Positions 52,866-61,128 are shown, counted from the stretch's first letter. The stretch: DNA of 64,000 bases from CAZABG01 sp964460985 (GCA_964460985.1 CAYWQX010000008.1:1-64000), one strand, 5' to 3'. Program-made: numbers and translations. The notes: generated by a model not told the origin, from the sequence alone.

Positions 52866-54320
52866 ATGAATATGACTGCAGATATCGGTTTAATCGGTTT
52901 GGCTGTAATGGGGCAAAATCTTGCCCTTAACATGAATGATAAAGGTTTTGTCGTCGCTGTTTTCAATCGGACCACGTCCAAAGTAGATGAATTTATGGAA
53001 GGTCCTGCCAAAGGCTCCAAAATTATTCCAACTCATTCGATTGAAGAACTGATTAAAAATCTAAAAAGACCGCGTAAAGTGATGCTCATGGTGAAAGCCG
53101 GAACGCCAGTTGATGAATTTATAAATCTCATCCTGCCTCACCTTGAAAAAGGGGATATCATCATCGACGGCGGAAACAGCCTTTTTACCGATTCGACAAG
53201 ACGCACCCGCGAGTTGAAAGAAAAAGGGATCCTGTATGTCGGCGCAGGTATTTCCGGCGGAGAAGAGGGAGCGAGAAACGGCCCCTCCATTATGCCAGGT
53301 GGAAACCCCGATGCATGGCCTGCTCTTAAACCTATTTTCCAAGCGATAGCGGCTAAAGTAGACAACGGCGCTCCCTGCTGTGATTGGGTGGGAGATGAAG
53401 GGGCAGGGCACTTTGTCAAAATGGTGCATAACGGGATTGAATATGGCGATATGCAGCTCATTTCAGAGTCTTATCAAATGCTAAGAGACGGTGCAGGCCT
53501 TACCTCCGATGAGCTTTTCCAAACATTTGATGCATGGAATAAGTCTGAGCTCGATAGTTATCTCATCGAGATTACAAGCCATGTTTTCAAAACCAAAGAT
53601 GAAGACAACTCCCTTCTCCTCGATAACATTTTAGATGTGGCGGGTCAAAAAGGGACCGGTAAATGGACCGTCAATGCGGCTCTTGAACTAGGTCAGCCTC
53701 TTACGCTGATCGGAGAGGCCGTCTTCGCCCGATTTCTCTCCTCCTTAAAAGAGGAGCGTGTCCAAGCCTCCAAAATTCTCAACTCACCTAAAAAGAAATT
53801 TTCAGGCGACAAAAAAGAGTTCATTGAAGCGGTTAAAAACGCCCTCTACCTCTCCAAAATTATCAGCTACGCTCAAGGCTTCATGCTAATGCGTGCGCAA
53901 GCCATCGAGCTCAAATGGAAACTCAATTACGGCTCTGTCGCCCTCATGTGGAGAGGGGGTTGCATCATTCGCAGCGCCTTCCTCGGAAAAATTAAAGAGG
54001 CCTTCGATAAAAATCCCGACCTCAAAAACCTTCTCCTCGACCCTTATTTCGCAGATGTCCTCAATTCTCGCGATAATTTCTTGCGCAAAACCATCTCAGA
54101 AAGTGCGCTCCTCGGCATCCCAACCCCTTGCATGTCGACAGCTCTCTCGTTCTACGATGGCTACCGTTCAGCCACCCTTCCGGCGAACCTCTTGCAGGCC
54201 CTCCGGGACTACTTCGGCGCCCACACCTATGAGCGTATCGATCAGCCGCGTGGCAAATACTTCCATACGAACTGGACAGGCACCGGCGGTAAAGTCAGCT
54301 CCTCCTCCTACAACGCTTGA
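52866..54320 (+). CDS. gnd: 6-phosphogluconate dehydrogenase (decarboxylating)
   Basis: Oxidative pentose-phosphate enzyme forming ribulose 5-phosphate and NADPH. Rossmann start IGLIGLAVMGQNLALNMNDK with FNRTTSK, the family signature GISGGEEGARNGPSIMPGG, the catalytic Lys in GHFVKMVHNGIEYGDMQL, and DVAGQKGTGKWT. 484 residues. The ATG at 52872 (two codons in) has AGG at a better distance and may be the actual start. Likely co-transcribed with the lipoate ligase-like gene. With tkt it completes the pathway step. Confidence 0.97.
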   Translation: MNMTADIGLIGLAVMGQNLALNMNDKGFVVAVFNRTTSKVDEFMEGPAKGSKIIPTHSIEELIKNLKRPRKVMLMVKAGTPVDEFINLILPHLEKGDIIIDGGNSLFTDSTRRTRELKEKGILYVGAGISGGEEGARNGPSIMPGGNPDAWPALKPIFQAIAAKVDNGAPCCDWVGDEGAGHFVKMVHNGIEYGDMQLISESYQMLRDGAGLTSDELFQTFDAWNKSELDSYLIEITSHVFKTKDEDNSLLLDNILDVAGQKGTGKWTVNAALELGQPLTLIGEAVFARFLSSLKEERVQASKILNSPKKKFSGDKKEFIEAVKNALYLSKIISYAQGFMLMRAQAIELKWKLNYGSVALMWRGGCIIRSAFLGKIKEAFDKNPDLKNLLLDPYFADVLNSRDNFLRKTISESALLGIPTPCMSTALSFYDGYRSATLPANLLQALRDYFGAHTYERIDQPRGKYFHTNWTGTGGKVSSSSYNA

Positions 54321-54328
54321 GGACGATT

Positions 54329-54583
54329 TTGCCACAGAGAAAAATGAGATCCTAGATAAGAACACTTGAAAACAGAATGAAATGAATTTTATACTTTTTA
54401 TGTTAGCCGTATCGTCACTTTGTAATTCTTCAAATAATATTGCGAAGGATGGTAAACCCGGTGAAAGCCGCTTATTTTCTAATGGCAAAAATGGTAAAAA
54501 CGGTGAAAGCCACATATTTTCTAATGGCGAAAATGGAGAGGATGGTGAAGATGCCTCTCTATAATCTCATTTTTACTCTGTAG
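54329..54583. repeat. Second CCACAGAG-ended inverted-repeat element
   Basis: Between gnd and plsC. Left arm 54329-54355 (GCCACAGAGAAAAATGAGAT) and right arm 54557-54583, whose reverse complement reads CTACAGAGTAAAAATGAGAT. The ends resemble those of the element at 36040 (CCACAGAG). The interior carries a small ORF with a 42-base tandem repeat. It may be a miniature element or serve as a transcription terminator for gnd. Confidence 0.5.
54382..54564 (+). CDS. Putative mini-lipoprotein with collagen-like Gly-X-Y repeat
   Basis: 60 residues. The N-terminus MNFILFMLAVSSLC resembles a lipoprotein signal with Cys at 14. The rest is a 14-residue tandem repeat (42-base DNA period: copies begin at 54459 and 54501) containing GES-(R/H)-(L/I)-FSNG and Gly-X-Y triplets such as GKNGKNGES and GENGEDGED. 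No strong ribosome site. It lies inside the inverted-repeat element, so it may be a passenger or a chance ORF. Confidence 0.35.
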   Translation: MNFILFMLAVSSLCNSSNNIAKDGKPGESRLFSNGKNGKNGESHIFSNGENGEDGEDASL

Positions 54584-54590
54584 TAAAAAA

Positions 54591-55136
54591 TTAGCGAGAT
54601 AATGCTTCAGTCAGTTTCTGAACTAACTCCGGATCATCGACAGAAATAGGGGGTTTGATGTGAATGGTAATTCTACCGGTAAAATGGGGCCATTTTTGGT
54701 CGCGAGGGAACGCTTCATAAGCCCCCGAAATATGCACAGGCAGGATAGGGCTTTTTGTTTTAGCGGCGAGGAGGTGAAATCCCTTTTTCAAGGGAAGTAA
54801 AGTTCCGTCGGAGCTTCTTTCTCCTTCAGGGAATATCACGATTTTGTGCCCCTCTTTAAGGAGATGGGTCGCTGTTTTAATAGCGTTCGTTCCGATAGGA
54901 TAGGCTCCCAGCGATTCGATAAGACGGCCAAAAATTCCTTTAAAAAGATCGGGTTTAGCGAGGTAGTAGATTTTTTCCGGAAAGGCCGAACCGATAATCG
55001 GCGGGTCGAAATAGGAGGTGTGGTTCGCCGCAATCACAGCAGGACCCTTAGGAATGTTTTCAAGGCCCGTGATTTTAAGACGGTAAAAAAGGGTGAGATA
55101 GAGTTTTAGAAAGGACGTTACGAAATAGTAAAGCAC
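54591..55136 (-). CDS. plsC: 1-acyl-sn-glycerol-3-phosphate acyltransferase
   Basis: Makes phosphatidic acid by acylating lysophosphatidate at the membrane. Motif NHTSYFDPPII (HxxxxD, about 37-47), GAYPIGTNA, and FPEGERSSDG (about 98-107), then the PILPVHISGA motif. A hydrophobic N-terminus anchors it (FVTSFLKLYLTLFY). 181 residues, short for the family but complete in motifs. Last gene of the leftward block following the Inc-like pair, nine bases downstream. Confidence 0.93.
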   Translation of the reverse strand: MLYYFVTSFLKLYLTLFYRLKITGLENIPKGPAVIAANHTSYFDPPIIGSAFPEKIYYLAKPDLFKGIFGRLIESLGAYPIGTNAIKTATHLLKEGHKIVIFPEGERSSDGTLLPLKKGFHLLAAKTKSPILPVHISGAYEAFPRDQKWPHFTGRITIHIKPPISVDDPELVQKLTEALSR

Positions 55137-55145
55137 ACCCTTATT

Positions 55146-56120
55146 TTAAGGCTTTGAGGGATTCTTCAGCAATTCAACGTCTGATTTTAATTTTTTATAC
55201 TCTTCGTATTTTTGGGCGAGCTTTTCTGTAAGTTTAACTAGTTTAGCCTCAAGCTCTTGCTCTCTTTTTAGATTTTCTTCAAGGCGGGATCCGGCTTGTC
55301 CTATTCGATTTACCTCAACGGCCGCTTTTTCAAGCGCCTGTTTTTCGGCGGTGATACGCTTAAGGATTTCTTCCAATCGTTTCACTTGGGCGGTTAAAGT
55401 GTGGATGAGTTGATTGAGCTCTTTGGTCTCCCTATAATAAGCAGAAGCTCCTTTTTCCATCTCATCAACTGCATCAGAGAGCTCCTCTTCCGAATCGGAT
55501 AGTTTAGAGTTTTCTTTCTTGAGCTGATCGGATAGCTTGTCGGACGATTTGTTGGCTTGTTCAAGCTCAGATACGGCGGACTCAGTCGTTTTGAGCGCTT
55601 CTTTAACTTTGTTGTAGAGAGTTGAAACCTGATCAAATTCTTTTTGGGTCTGTTCAAGCTGTTTTAGAAGCTCTTCCACTCGTGCAATTTGAGCCATTCT
55701 TTCGACTTTTAGCTGGTCAATCTCTTTTATTTTTTGTTCTAGAGCGCCTTTAGTAGCGGAGAGAGTCTCTTCCAGCATACGGATATTTTGAAGGGAGAGC
55801 TTATTTTGCAGGTCTAACTCTTGCATTCTACTCTCTGTTCTTTCGACCTGATCATCTAAATCGGCTTCCGGTTTTAAGCAGCCGATCCTTCCATAGGCAA
55901 TAGCAACGATGACGGCTAAAATCGTGCAGTCAATCGCTATCGCGATCTCTTTTTTATAGTAAGCGTAGACACCCGTACCTACAGCTAAAGCAAGGCCGAT
56001 GGCTAAAATGTATTGGGCAAGATCTTTACAAAGAAAGCTAGTAAGGCCGCACCCTTTTTCTCGAGGACGATTTTGTCCGGCTTCTACATCCCAGCCTATT
56101 CGACGCATTTCTACACTCAT
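55146..56120 (-). CDS. IncA-like coiled-coil inclusion membrane protein (second of a pair)
   Basis: 324 residues. A short N-terminus, a bilobed hydrophobic domain (about 35-77: YILAIGLALAVGTGVYAYY, KKEI, AIAIDCTILAVIVAIAYG), then nearly 240 residues of coiled coil (for example EQKIKEIDQLKVERMAQI, LEQANKSSDKLSDQLKKEN). The arrangement is that of IncA and other Inc proteins, which insert in the inclusion membrane with coiled coils facing the host cytosol and can mimic SNAREs. It overlaps the upstream paralogue-like gene by ATGA. Assigned by architecture, since Inc proteins share little sequence. Confidence 0.75.
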   Translation of the reverse strand: MSVEMRRIGWDVEAGQNRPREKGCGLTSFLCKDLAQYILAIGLALAVGTGVYAYYKKEIAIAIDCTILAVIVAIAYGRIGCLKPEADLDDQVERTESRMQELDLQNKLSLQNIRMLEETLSATKGALEQKIKEIDQLKVERMAQIARVEELLKQLEQTQKEFDQVSTLYNKVKEALKTTESAVSELEQANKSSDKLSDQLKKENSKLSDSEEELSDAVDEMEKGASAYYRETKELNQLIHTLTAQVKRLEEILKRITAEKQALEKAAVEVNRIGQAGSRLEENLKREQELEAKLVKLTEKLAQKYEEYKKLKSDVELLKNPSKP

Positions 56121-57022
56121 AGGTCCGCTTCTATTGTTTTAGTTAACTCTTCAAGCTTTAAGAGCGTGGAGTCAGAGCGATGATTGCTGCTCTCTATTTG
56201 TTTGGCCGCCTCGCTTAATTTCCCTATTTCTTCATGAAGCTTTTGAGCATCGAAATGAGGATTTTGACAGGCCTCTTCAAGAGTATGGATCTCTTTTTTT
56301 AATATTTTATTCTGCTGATCCAATTCTTGAATATTTCGGTTGGATTGGAGGATGGATCCTTTAAGTATTTCAATTTGCTTTCTTAAAGATTCATTGGTTT
56401 GAGAGAGCTTCTGATTGTTATCGGTATAGTCGGAAAGTCGAGCTTTAAAAGTTTCTAAGTTTTTGATAAGCAGCCTGTTATTTTCCTCAAGAGCGGCTAT
56501 CCGTGAGCCTAAATTTTTGGATATTTCTTCACGCTCCTGAGAGAGTTTTTTAACCGTTTCTTGTAGACGAAGGAGATCTCGATTTAAAGATTCCGTCTCC
56601 TCTTTCCATTTTTTTTGTAACTCAATTTCTTCTTTTTCCCATTCGATCTGTTTGGCTTCCAAAGCTTCATTTAAGGTTTTAAGCGTCTGGTTATTTCTCT
56701 TTTCCCGGCTGATGGCAGCTTGAAGCTCTTCATTTCTCTCTTTGAAAAGTTCGATATAGCTTTCGAGTTGACTATACTGGCTAAAGGTATGGGTAAAGTA
56801 AACGCCTACTCCTGAAGTGAGAAGAAAAAGAGCTCCCGGCACTAAAAGAGAGGGATTTGCTAAAACCACTCCAGCAATTAGGAGAATGGTGGCGGCCAAA
56901 ACTCCGACAATTTGTACATAGGTAGACCAATGGGTGGTTTTTCTTCCCTCCAGATCCCCGAAATCGGGAACAGGAAGAAAGGCAGAGGAAGTTGGATTTC
57001 CGACAGTCATCGTCACTTGCAT
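56117..57022 (-). CDS. IncA-like coiled-coil inclusion membrane protein (first of a pair)
   Basis: About 301 residues from the ATG at 57022 (an ATG at 57010 is equally possible; the open frame begins at a TTG at 57058). A polar N-terminus, bilobed hydrophobic segment (about 34-80: VQIVGVLAATILLIAGVVLA, NPS, LLVPGALFLLTSGVGVYFTH), then about 200 residues of coiled coil (NEALEAKQIEWEKEEIELQK, SRIAALEENNRLLIKNLETF). Same architecture as the downstream gene, with translational coupling (ATGA). Probably an inclusion-membrane protein, secreted by type III. Confidence 0.75.
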   Translation of the reverse strand: MQVTMTVGNPTSSAFLPVPDFGDLEGRKTTHWSTYVQIVGVLAATILLIAGVVLANPSLLVPGALFLLTSGVGVYFTHTFSQYSQLESYIELFKERNEELQAAISREKRNNQTLKTLNEALEAKQIEWEKEEIELQKKWKEETESLNRDLLRLQETVKKLSQEREEISKNLGSRIAALEENNRLLIKNLETFKARLSDYTDNNQKLSQTNESLRKQIEILKGSILQSNRNIQELDQQNKILKKEIHTLEEACQNPHFDAQKLHEEIGKLSEAAKQIESSNHRSDSTLLKLEELTKTIEADL

Positions 57023-57073
57023 GAAACGAGGTATAGTAAATTTTACAAATGGTGGCAAATATCTTTTACCAAC

Positions 57074-58072
57074 TTAAAAATAGATCCCAAGGAGTTTAAA
57101 CATCTCTTGCCCTTTCGTCAGGGTCTCCTCGTATTCAAGGGATGGAATGGAGTCGATCGTAATCCCTCCTCCTAAACTCATCGTAAGAAGGCTCTCATGA
57201 TAGGTGAGAGTGCGGATTGCGATATTAAAGCAAAAATCTTGATTCGGATGGATAACGCCGATCGAGCCTGTGTAGATCCCTCTTTCTCTTTGTTCGAGTT
57301 GCTTGATGATCTTTATCGCGGACAACTTGGGGCAGCCAGTGATGGAGCCCCCGGGGAAAAGACTTTGGATGCATGCGATCGGATGTTTATCTGAGCGGGA
57401 TTGGATAATCGAGTGTAGATGGTGGATATGAGGATAAGTTGTTAAATTGATCGGTGATACCACCTTAACCGAACCTGGCTGGGAGATCCATGCAAGGTCG
57501 CTTCTTGTTAGATCGGTGATCATGTTTAGCTCAGCCTGATCTTTAAAAGAGGCTAAGAGAAAATCGCTTTGTCCGATGGGGGCCGATCCTTTGATAGGGC
57601 AGGACTCTAAGAGACCTTTTGTTCCTGATAATAGCTTTTCGGGCGAGCCTGAAATGATGGTTTGATCTTCCCATTCAAAGTAGGCGGCATAAGGATTCAT
57701 GGACAGCATTAAAAATAAAGCAAGAGGATTAAGACTCCCTTGCCAAATAGCTGAATGGGATAAATTAACCTGGTAGACCTCTCCTTTGCGAATTTCCTCC
57801 TGAATATGGAGAATTTTTTTTGTATAATCGTCTACCGTGTCAAACGGCTTTACAAGGGTAAGGGAAGGTTTTTTAAAAGGGATTGATTGATTGAAGATTT
57901 GAATGCAAGAAGGCTCGAAAAAGTGAGCCAATCCTTCATAGGTTATAAAGCCAACCCAAGTTTTGCCGGGCGTAAGGAAATCTTGAAGTTCTTTCCAGGA
58001 GCTTGTGACAATAGATGTACGAGGCGAAGAGTATTCAATCAGGCGATCATTTTTTCGAATAATCGCCCGCAT
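57074..58072 (-). CDS. pabB: Chorismate-binding aminodeoxychorismate synthase component I
   Basis: Converts chorismate toward p-aminobenzoate (folate synthesis). Chorismate-binding motifs: CPIKGSAPIGQ, ELNMITDLTRSDLAWIS (ENxMIxDLxRND-like), SLFPGGSITGCPKLSAIKII and EQRERGIYTGSIGVI. 332 residues, shorter than the usual 450 because the N-terminal domain is reduced. Anthranilate synthase I is the alternative; the overall form and the presence of GGSITG favour PabB. The ATG at 58072 lies four bases after yebC. pabA and pabC not seen here. Confidence 0.85.
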   Translation of the reverse strand: MRAIIRKNDRLIEYSSPRTSIVTSSWKELQDFLTPGKTWVGFITYEGLAHFFEPSCIQIFNQSIPFKKPSLTLVKPFDTVDDYTKKILHIQEEIRKGEVYQVNLSHSAIWQGSLNPLALFLMLSMNPYAAYFEWEDQTIISGSPEKLLSGTKGLLESCPIKGSAPIGQSDFLLASFKDQAELNMITDLTRSDLAWISQPGSVKVVSPINLTTYPHIHHLHSIIQSRSDKHPIACIQSLFPGGSITGCPKLSAIKIIKQLEQRERGIYTGSIGVIHPNQDFCFNIAIRTLTYHESLLTMSLGGGITIDSIPSLEYEETLTKGQEMFKLLGIYF

Positions 58073-58076
58073 CAAA

Positions 58077-58793
58077 CTACTCGTTCATATTGTGATAAAC
58101 GGAGTCCACATCGTCAAGAGCTTCCAGCCACTCCACAAGAGCTAAGTTTGCTTTCTTGGTTTCTTCATCGCAATCGACCCAGCTTTTTGGAATCATTTCA
58201 ACTTCAGCTTCTTCACACTTAATGCCAAGCTTTTCGATGACCTCTTTGATTTTTAAAATATCGTTGGGGTCTGTCGTGATGATAAAAAGATCATCCTCCA
58301 CTTCAAACTCTTCTGCTCCCGCCTCGATCACGGCATTAAAAAGCATCTCTTCTTTGGAAGCGTCTTTTGCAACTTGGATCACCCCTTTTCGATCGAAGTT
58401 GAAGCTTACAGCGCCAGGTGTTGCGATCGTGCCGCCCCGTTTATTGGTGGCAATCCGCATATCGGAGGCCATCCGGTTTTTGTTGTCGGTCATCCCTTCA
58501 ATGATGATGCCGACGCCCCCGTGGCCGTAAAACTCGTAGGTCACGTCAAAATAATCGCCTTGGTCTGCGGAAGAGGCCTTTTTGATGTTGCGGTCAATGA
58601 TTTCATTGGGAAGATTAGCATCCTTTGATCGTTGGATCGCAAGTCTTAACCGGGGATTCGCTTCACGATCAGGACCTCCCAATTTTACAGCGGTGATAAT
58701 CTCCTTCGCCATACGCGAGTAGATTTTACCTTTTTTTAAGTCCGCTTTCTCTTTGCGATGTTTGATATTCGCCCATTTACTGTGGCCGGCCAT
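58077..58793 (-). CDS. yebC: YebC/PmpR-family (TACO1-like) protein
   Basis: 238 residues. Signature N-terminus MAGHSKWANIKHRKEKADLK, then KGKIYSRMAKEIITAVKLGG and GPGG-type NMPNEIIDRNIKKA region (NLPNEIIDRNIKKAS), YEFYGHGGVGIIIEGMTDNK, TPGAVSFNF. Family members bind DNA and regulate transcription, and some help translation of polyproline motifs. The order yebC, acetyltransferase, prfB, SWIB, metallophosphoesterase is shared with C. trachomatis, except for the inserted protease and nucleotidyltransferase genes. Confidence 0.97.
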   Translation of the reverse strand: MAGHSKWANIKHRKEKADLKKGKIYSRMAKEIITAVKLGGPDREANPRLRLAIQRSKDANLPNEIIDRNIKKASSADQGDYFDVTYEFYGHGGVGIIIEGMTDNKNRMASDMRIATNKRGGTIATPGAVSFNFDRKGVIQVAKDASKEEMLFNAVIEAGAEEFEVEDDLFIITTDPNDILKIKEVIEKLGIKCEEAEVEMIPKSWVDCDEETKKANLALVEWLEALDDVDSVYHNMNE

Positions 58794-58799
58794 AACTTT

Positions 58800-59471
58800 T
58801 TACCGATAGCTAAAAAATTTAGATTGGTTTTTTCTGATCCACTCGTTAGCTAGATCAAAATGCTCAAATTTCTCTTCGAGTTTCTTGAACTCAGGCGAGT
58901 GTACCAAATGCTTCCCTTTTGCATCAAAGTAGGAAGGGCACACGTGGTGCAGCATTTCATGATAGATAACAAACGATACAACGTATTCCGGAAAGGCTAA
59001 GCTATCCATCATCCGGTTGATTTTGATGAGCTTTGTGGCATCATGATAGAGGCCAAAAGTGACTTTCGTCTTATTTTTCTTTTGCGGATTGCCGAACCAG
59101 GTGATGAAAAGATCGATTTTCCCGTCAAAATATTGATGATTCACCTTATTAAACAATTTTTTAAGGTTGTAGACATTGCCTTCTACTTGCAACTTACTTA
59201 CGTCTAAAGTGTGTCTGTAATCGAGTTTTTTTAAATTGTCTTCGATATAAGCTCTTACAAGAGGTGAAATCTCTTCGCTTTGCTTGGTGATGTAGCAAGC
59301 TAGATCATCCATGATATTGCGAGGAGCATTTTCGAACATTTTATGTAAGGATACTTTCGTGCGGTCCGGTTCCCATTTTACCGACACCATAGTGGAGCGG
59401 TTGTTGTTCACCTTAAACTCATATTTGGAATGGGTCTTGCTTAATTTTTGTACCAGTTCTTGTAATGGCAT
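58800..59471 (-). CDS. SprT-like zinc metalloprotease
   Basis: 223 residues. The zinc site is HEMLHH (HExxH, about 161-166) followed by HSPEFKKLEEKF with a third His, and the SprT-type strand pattern KLFNKVNHQYFDGKIDLFITWFG. This is the SprT/Spartan family fold; eukaryotic Spartan degrades DNA-protein crosslinks, the bacterial role is unclear. The N-terminal 90 residues are an extra helical domain unlike minimal SprT. Between yebC and the GNAT gene, six bases before yebC. Confidence 0.82.
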   Translation of the reverse strand: MPLQELVQKLSKTHSKYEFKVNNNRSTMVSVKWEPDRTKVSLHKMFENAPRNIMDDLACYITKQSEEISPLVRAYIEDNLKKLDYRHTLDVSKLQVEGNVYNLKKLFNKVNHQYFDGKIDLFITWFGNPQKKNKTKVTFGLYHDATKLIKINRMMDSLAFPEYVVSFVIYHEMLHHVCPSYFDAKGKHLVHSPEFKKLEEKFEHFDLANEWIRKNQSKFFSYR

Positions 59472-59489
59472 TGTTCTTAGCTTAAAAGT

Positions 59490-60008
59490 TTAAAGATTAC
59501 GTTCCATGAAGATGCGGCCTGTATAAGACCCATCCAACTCTCTGATCCATCTGTCTTGGCGGCCAAACTCTTTAAAGCCAAAGCGGCTGTATAGGCGGAT
59601 AGCCGGATTTTCAGAATAGACCTGAAGATGCAAAAGCTCAATTTTAAAAGTATCTTTGGCAAGCGTCATGAGGCTGCTCAAGAGAAGCGAGCCTACCCCT
59701 TGCCCACGGTATTCTGGCGCTACAATGATGCCGAATTCGCACTGATGGGCCAATTTTCTGTACGGCTGCAGGTAAAGAGTGGTAAGGCCAATAGGAACCC
59801 CCTCTTTAACGGCGGTTAAACTGCATTTATAGCGCGAAAAACCGATCCATCTTCCGGTGGCATCATCAACTTCTACCTCGTCTGCCATAGGAAACCACCT
59901 TCCCACATTAGGGTCGAGGAGCCACTGTTTTAAATGCTTTCCGTCTGCATATTCGCTATATCGAATTTCAACGCCTGGAATCTCTTTTACGTCATGATTC
60001 ACGTCCAT
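59490..60008 (-). CDS. GNAT-family N-acetyltransferase
   Basis: 172 residues. The GNAT motif A is CEFGIIVAPEYRGQGVGSLL (acetyl-CoA pyrophosphate loop R-G-x-G-x-G/A), followed by LHLQVYSENPAIRLYSRFGFKEFGRQ, typical for small-molecule or N-terminal acetyltransferases. The ATG overlaps the prfB stop (TAATG), so it is coupled to prfB. C. trachomatis has a similar acetyltransferase (called yhhY) next to prfB. An obvious idea is modification of a translation protein, but this is not shown. Confidence 0.9.
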   Translation of the reverse strand: MDVNHDVKEIPGVEIRYSEYADGKHLKQWLLDPNVGRWFPMADEVEVDDATGRWIGFSRYKCSLTAVKEGVPIGLTTLYLQPYRKLAHQCEFGIIVAPEYRGQGVGSLLLSSLMTLAKDTFKIELLHLQVYSENPAIRLYSRFGFKEFGRQDRWIRELDGSYTGRIFMERNL

Positions 60009-61091
60009 TAACCAAACTCCTTTAGGTAGGCATTTACAAAGTCGTCCAGATCGCCATCCATGACCGCTTCGATGTTACCCGATTCAAATTTTGTCCTTGT
60101 GTCTTTCACCAGGGTGTACGGCTGAAAAACGTAATTTCTTATCTGGCTTCCCCAGGCGATATCTTTTTTCTCGCCGCTCATCTCTTTTAAGGCCTTTTCA
60201 CGCTCTTCGACCTGTTTTTCATACAACATCGACTTTAACATTTTCAAGCAGGCTTCGCGGTTTTGGATCTGGCTCCTTTGGCTTTGGCTTGAAACAATAA
60301 GCCCTGTCGGAAGGTGGGTCATCCTGACTGCCGAGTCCGTTTTGTTCACGTGCTGACCACCCGCTCCTGAGGCTCTATAGGTGTCTACTCGAAGCTCTTC
60401 CGGCTTGATTTCAATCACAATATCGTCCGTGATCTCAGGTGTGACCTCGACGCTTGCGAAGCTCGTGTGCCTTTTGGCGTTTGAGTCAAAAGGGGAGATT
60501 CTTACAAGCCTGTGAACTCCTTTTTCAGCTTTACTGTATCCATAGGCAAAAGGACCTGTAAATCGCATCGTAATGTTTTTAAGGCCCGCCACATCTCCCT
60601 CTAAAGCGTCGATCACTTCCACTTGCCACTGACGCTTGGCTGCCCATCTTTGATACATTCGAGCCAGCATTTGAACCCAATCGCAAGACTCTGTCCCACC
60701 GGCCCCCGAATTGATGCTTAAATAGCAATTTTTCTGATCGAGCTCGCCGGAGAGCATTTTACGAACTTCAAGCTCGCCGAGTTTTTGATCGATTTTTTTA
60801 ACCTCTTCGGAAAGCTCTTGCATAAATGCCTCATCCGCCTCAGGTATTAAAGATTGAACCGCATCGAAACGCACTTTTAAGTCGCGGTAAGGTTCAACCC
60901 AGGCCTTTAAATTTTTGGCCTCTTCAATGATGACTTTGGCTTTATCGTTATCTTCCCAAAAGGAAGGAGCCTCCATGCGGCTCTCTAATTCTTTGAGTCT
61001 CTCTTCTTTGACTTTTAAGTCAAAGATACCTCCACATATGAAGGAGACGGCTCTCAAGCGTTTTGACTAAATTTTCCATTTCATTGTTCAT
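60008..61091 (-). CDS. prfB: Peptide chain release factor 2, with programmed +1 frameshift
   Basis: Releases at UGA/UAA. The zero-frame start is the ATG at 61091 (preceded by GGGGAGA), encoding MNNEMENLVKTLESRLLHMW and RYL up to an in-frame TGA at 61020-61022. A +1 shift at CTT TGA C continues as DLKVKEERLKELESRMEAPS in the main frame. The slip site GGTATCTTTGAC and the internal GGAGG are those of E. coli prfB. Main-frame motifs: GGTESCDWVQML region and RVDTYRASGAGGQHVNKTDS with the GGQ loop, and the RF2 tripeptide (SPF in RISPFDSNAKRHTSFASV). About 360 residues. The apparent start at 61057 in the main frame is not the true one. Confidence 0.96.
61019..61031 (-). promoter_or_regulatory. prfB frameshift site
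   Basis: On the coding strand GGAGG-TAT-CTT-TGA-C: an internal Shine-Dalgarno-like GGAGG three bases before the slippery CTT and the stop TGA. The ribosome shifts +1 when RF2 is scarce, giving autoregulation. Read directly in the sequence; mechanism known from other bacteria. Confidence 0.93.
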
Positions 61092-61100
61092 AAAAAGATC

Positions 61101-61117
61101 TCCCCGATAATCGGGAA
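61101..61117 (-). promoter_or_regulatory. Small hairpin touching the prfB ribosome site
   Basis: On the leftward RNA, TTCCCGA and TCGGGGA pair around a TTA loop (seven pairs, one G-U), and the second arm includes most of the GGGGAGA ribosome site of prfB; an ATCTTTTT tract follows. It may be a weak terminator of the upstream gene or limit prfB initiation. Confidence 0.35.
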
Positions 61118-61128
61118 ATAGTAGGCTT

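Noticed and set aside
53893..54369. 158-residue frame overlapping the end of gnd
   Set aside because: Ser/Pro-rich composition typical of an out-of-frame reading of gnd; no ribosome site.
60008..61057. prfB starting at 61057 in the main frame
   Set aside because: Its first dozen residues are the out-of-frame reading of the real zero-frame N-terminus; the slip site at 61019-61031 explains the structure.
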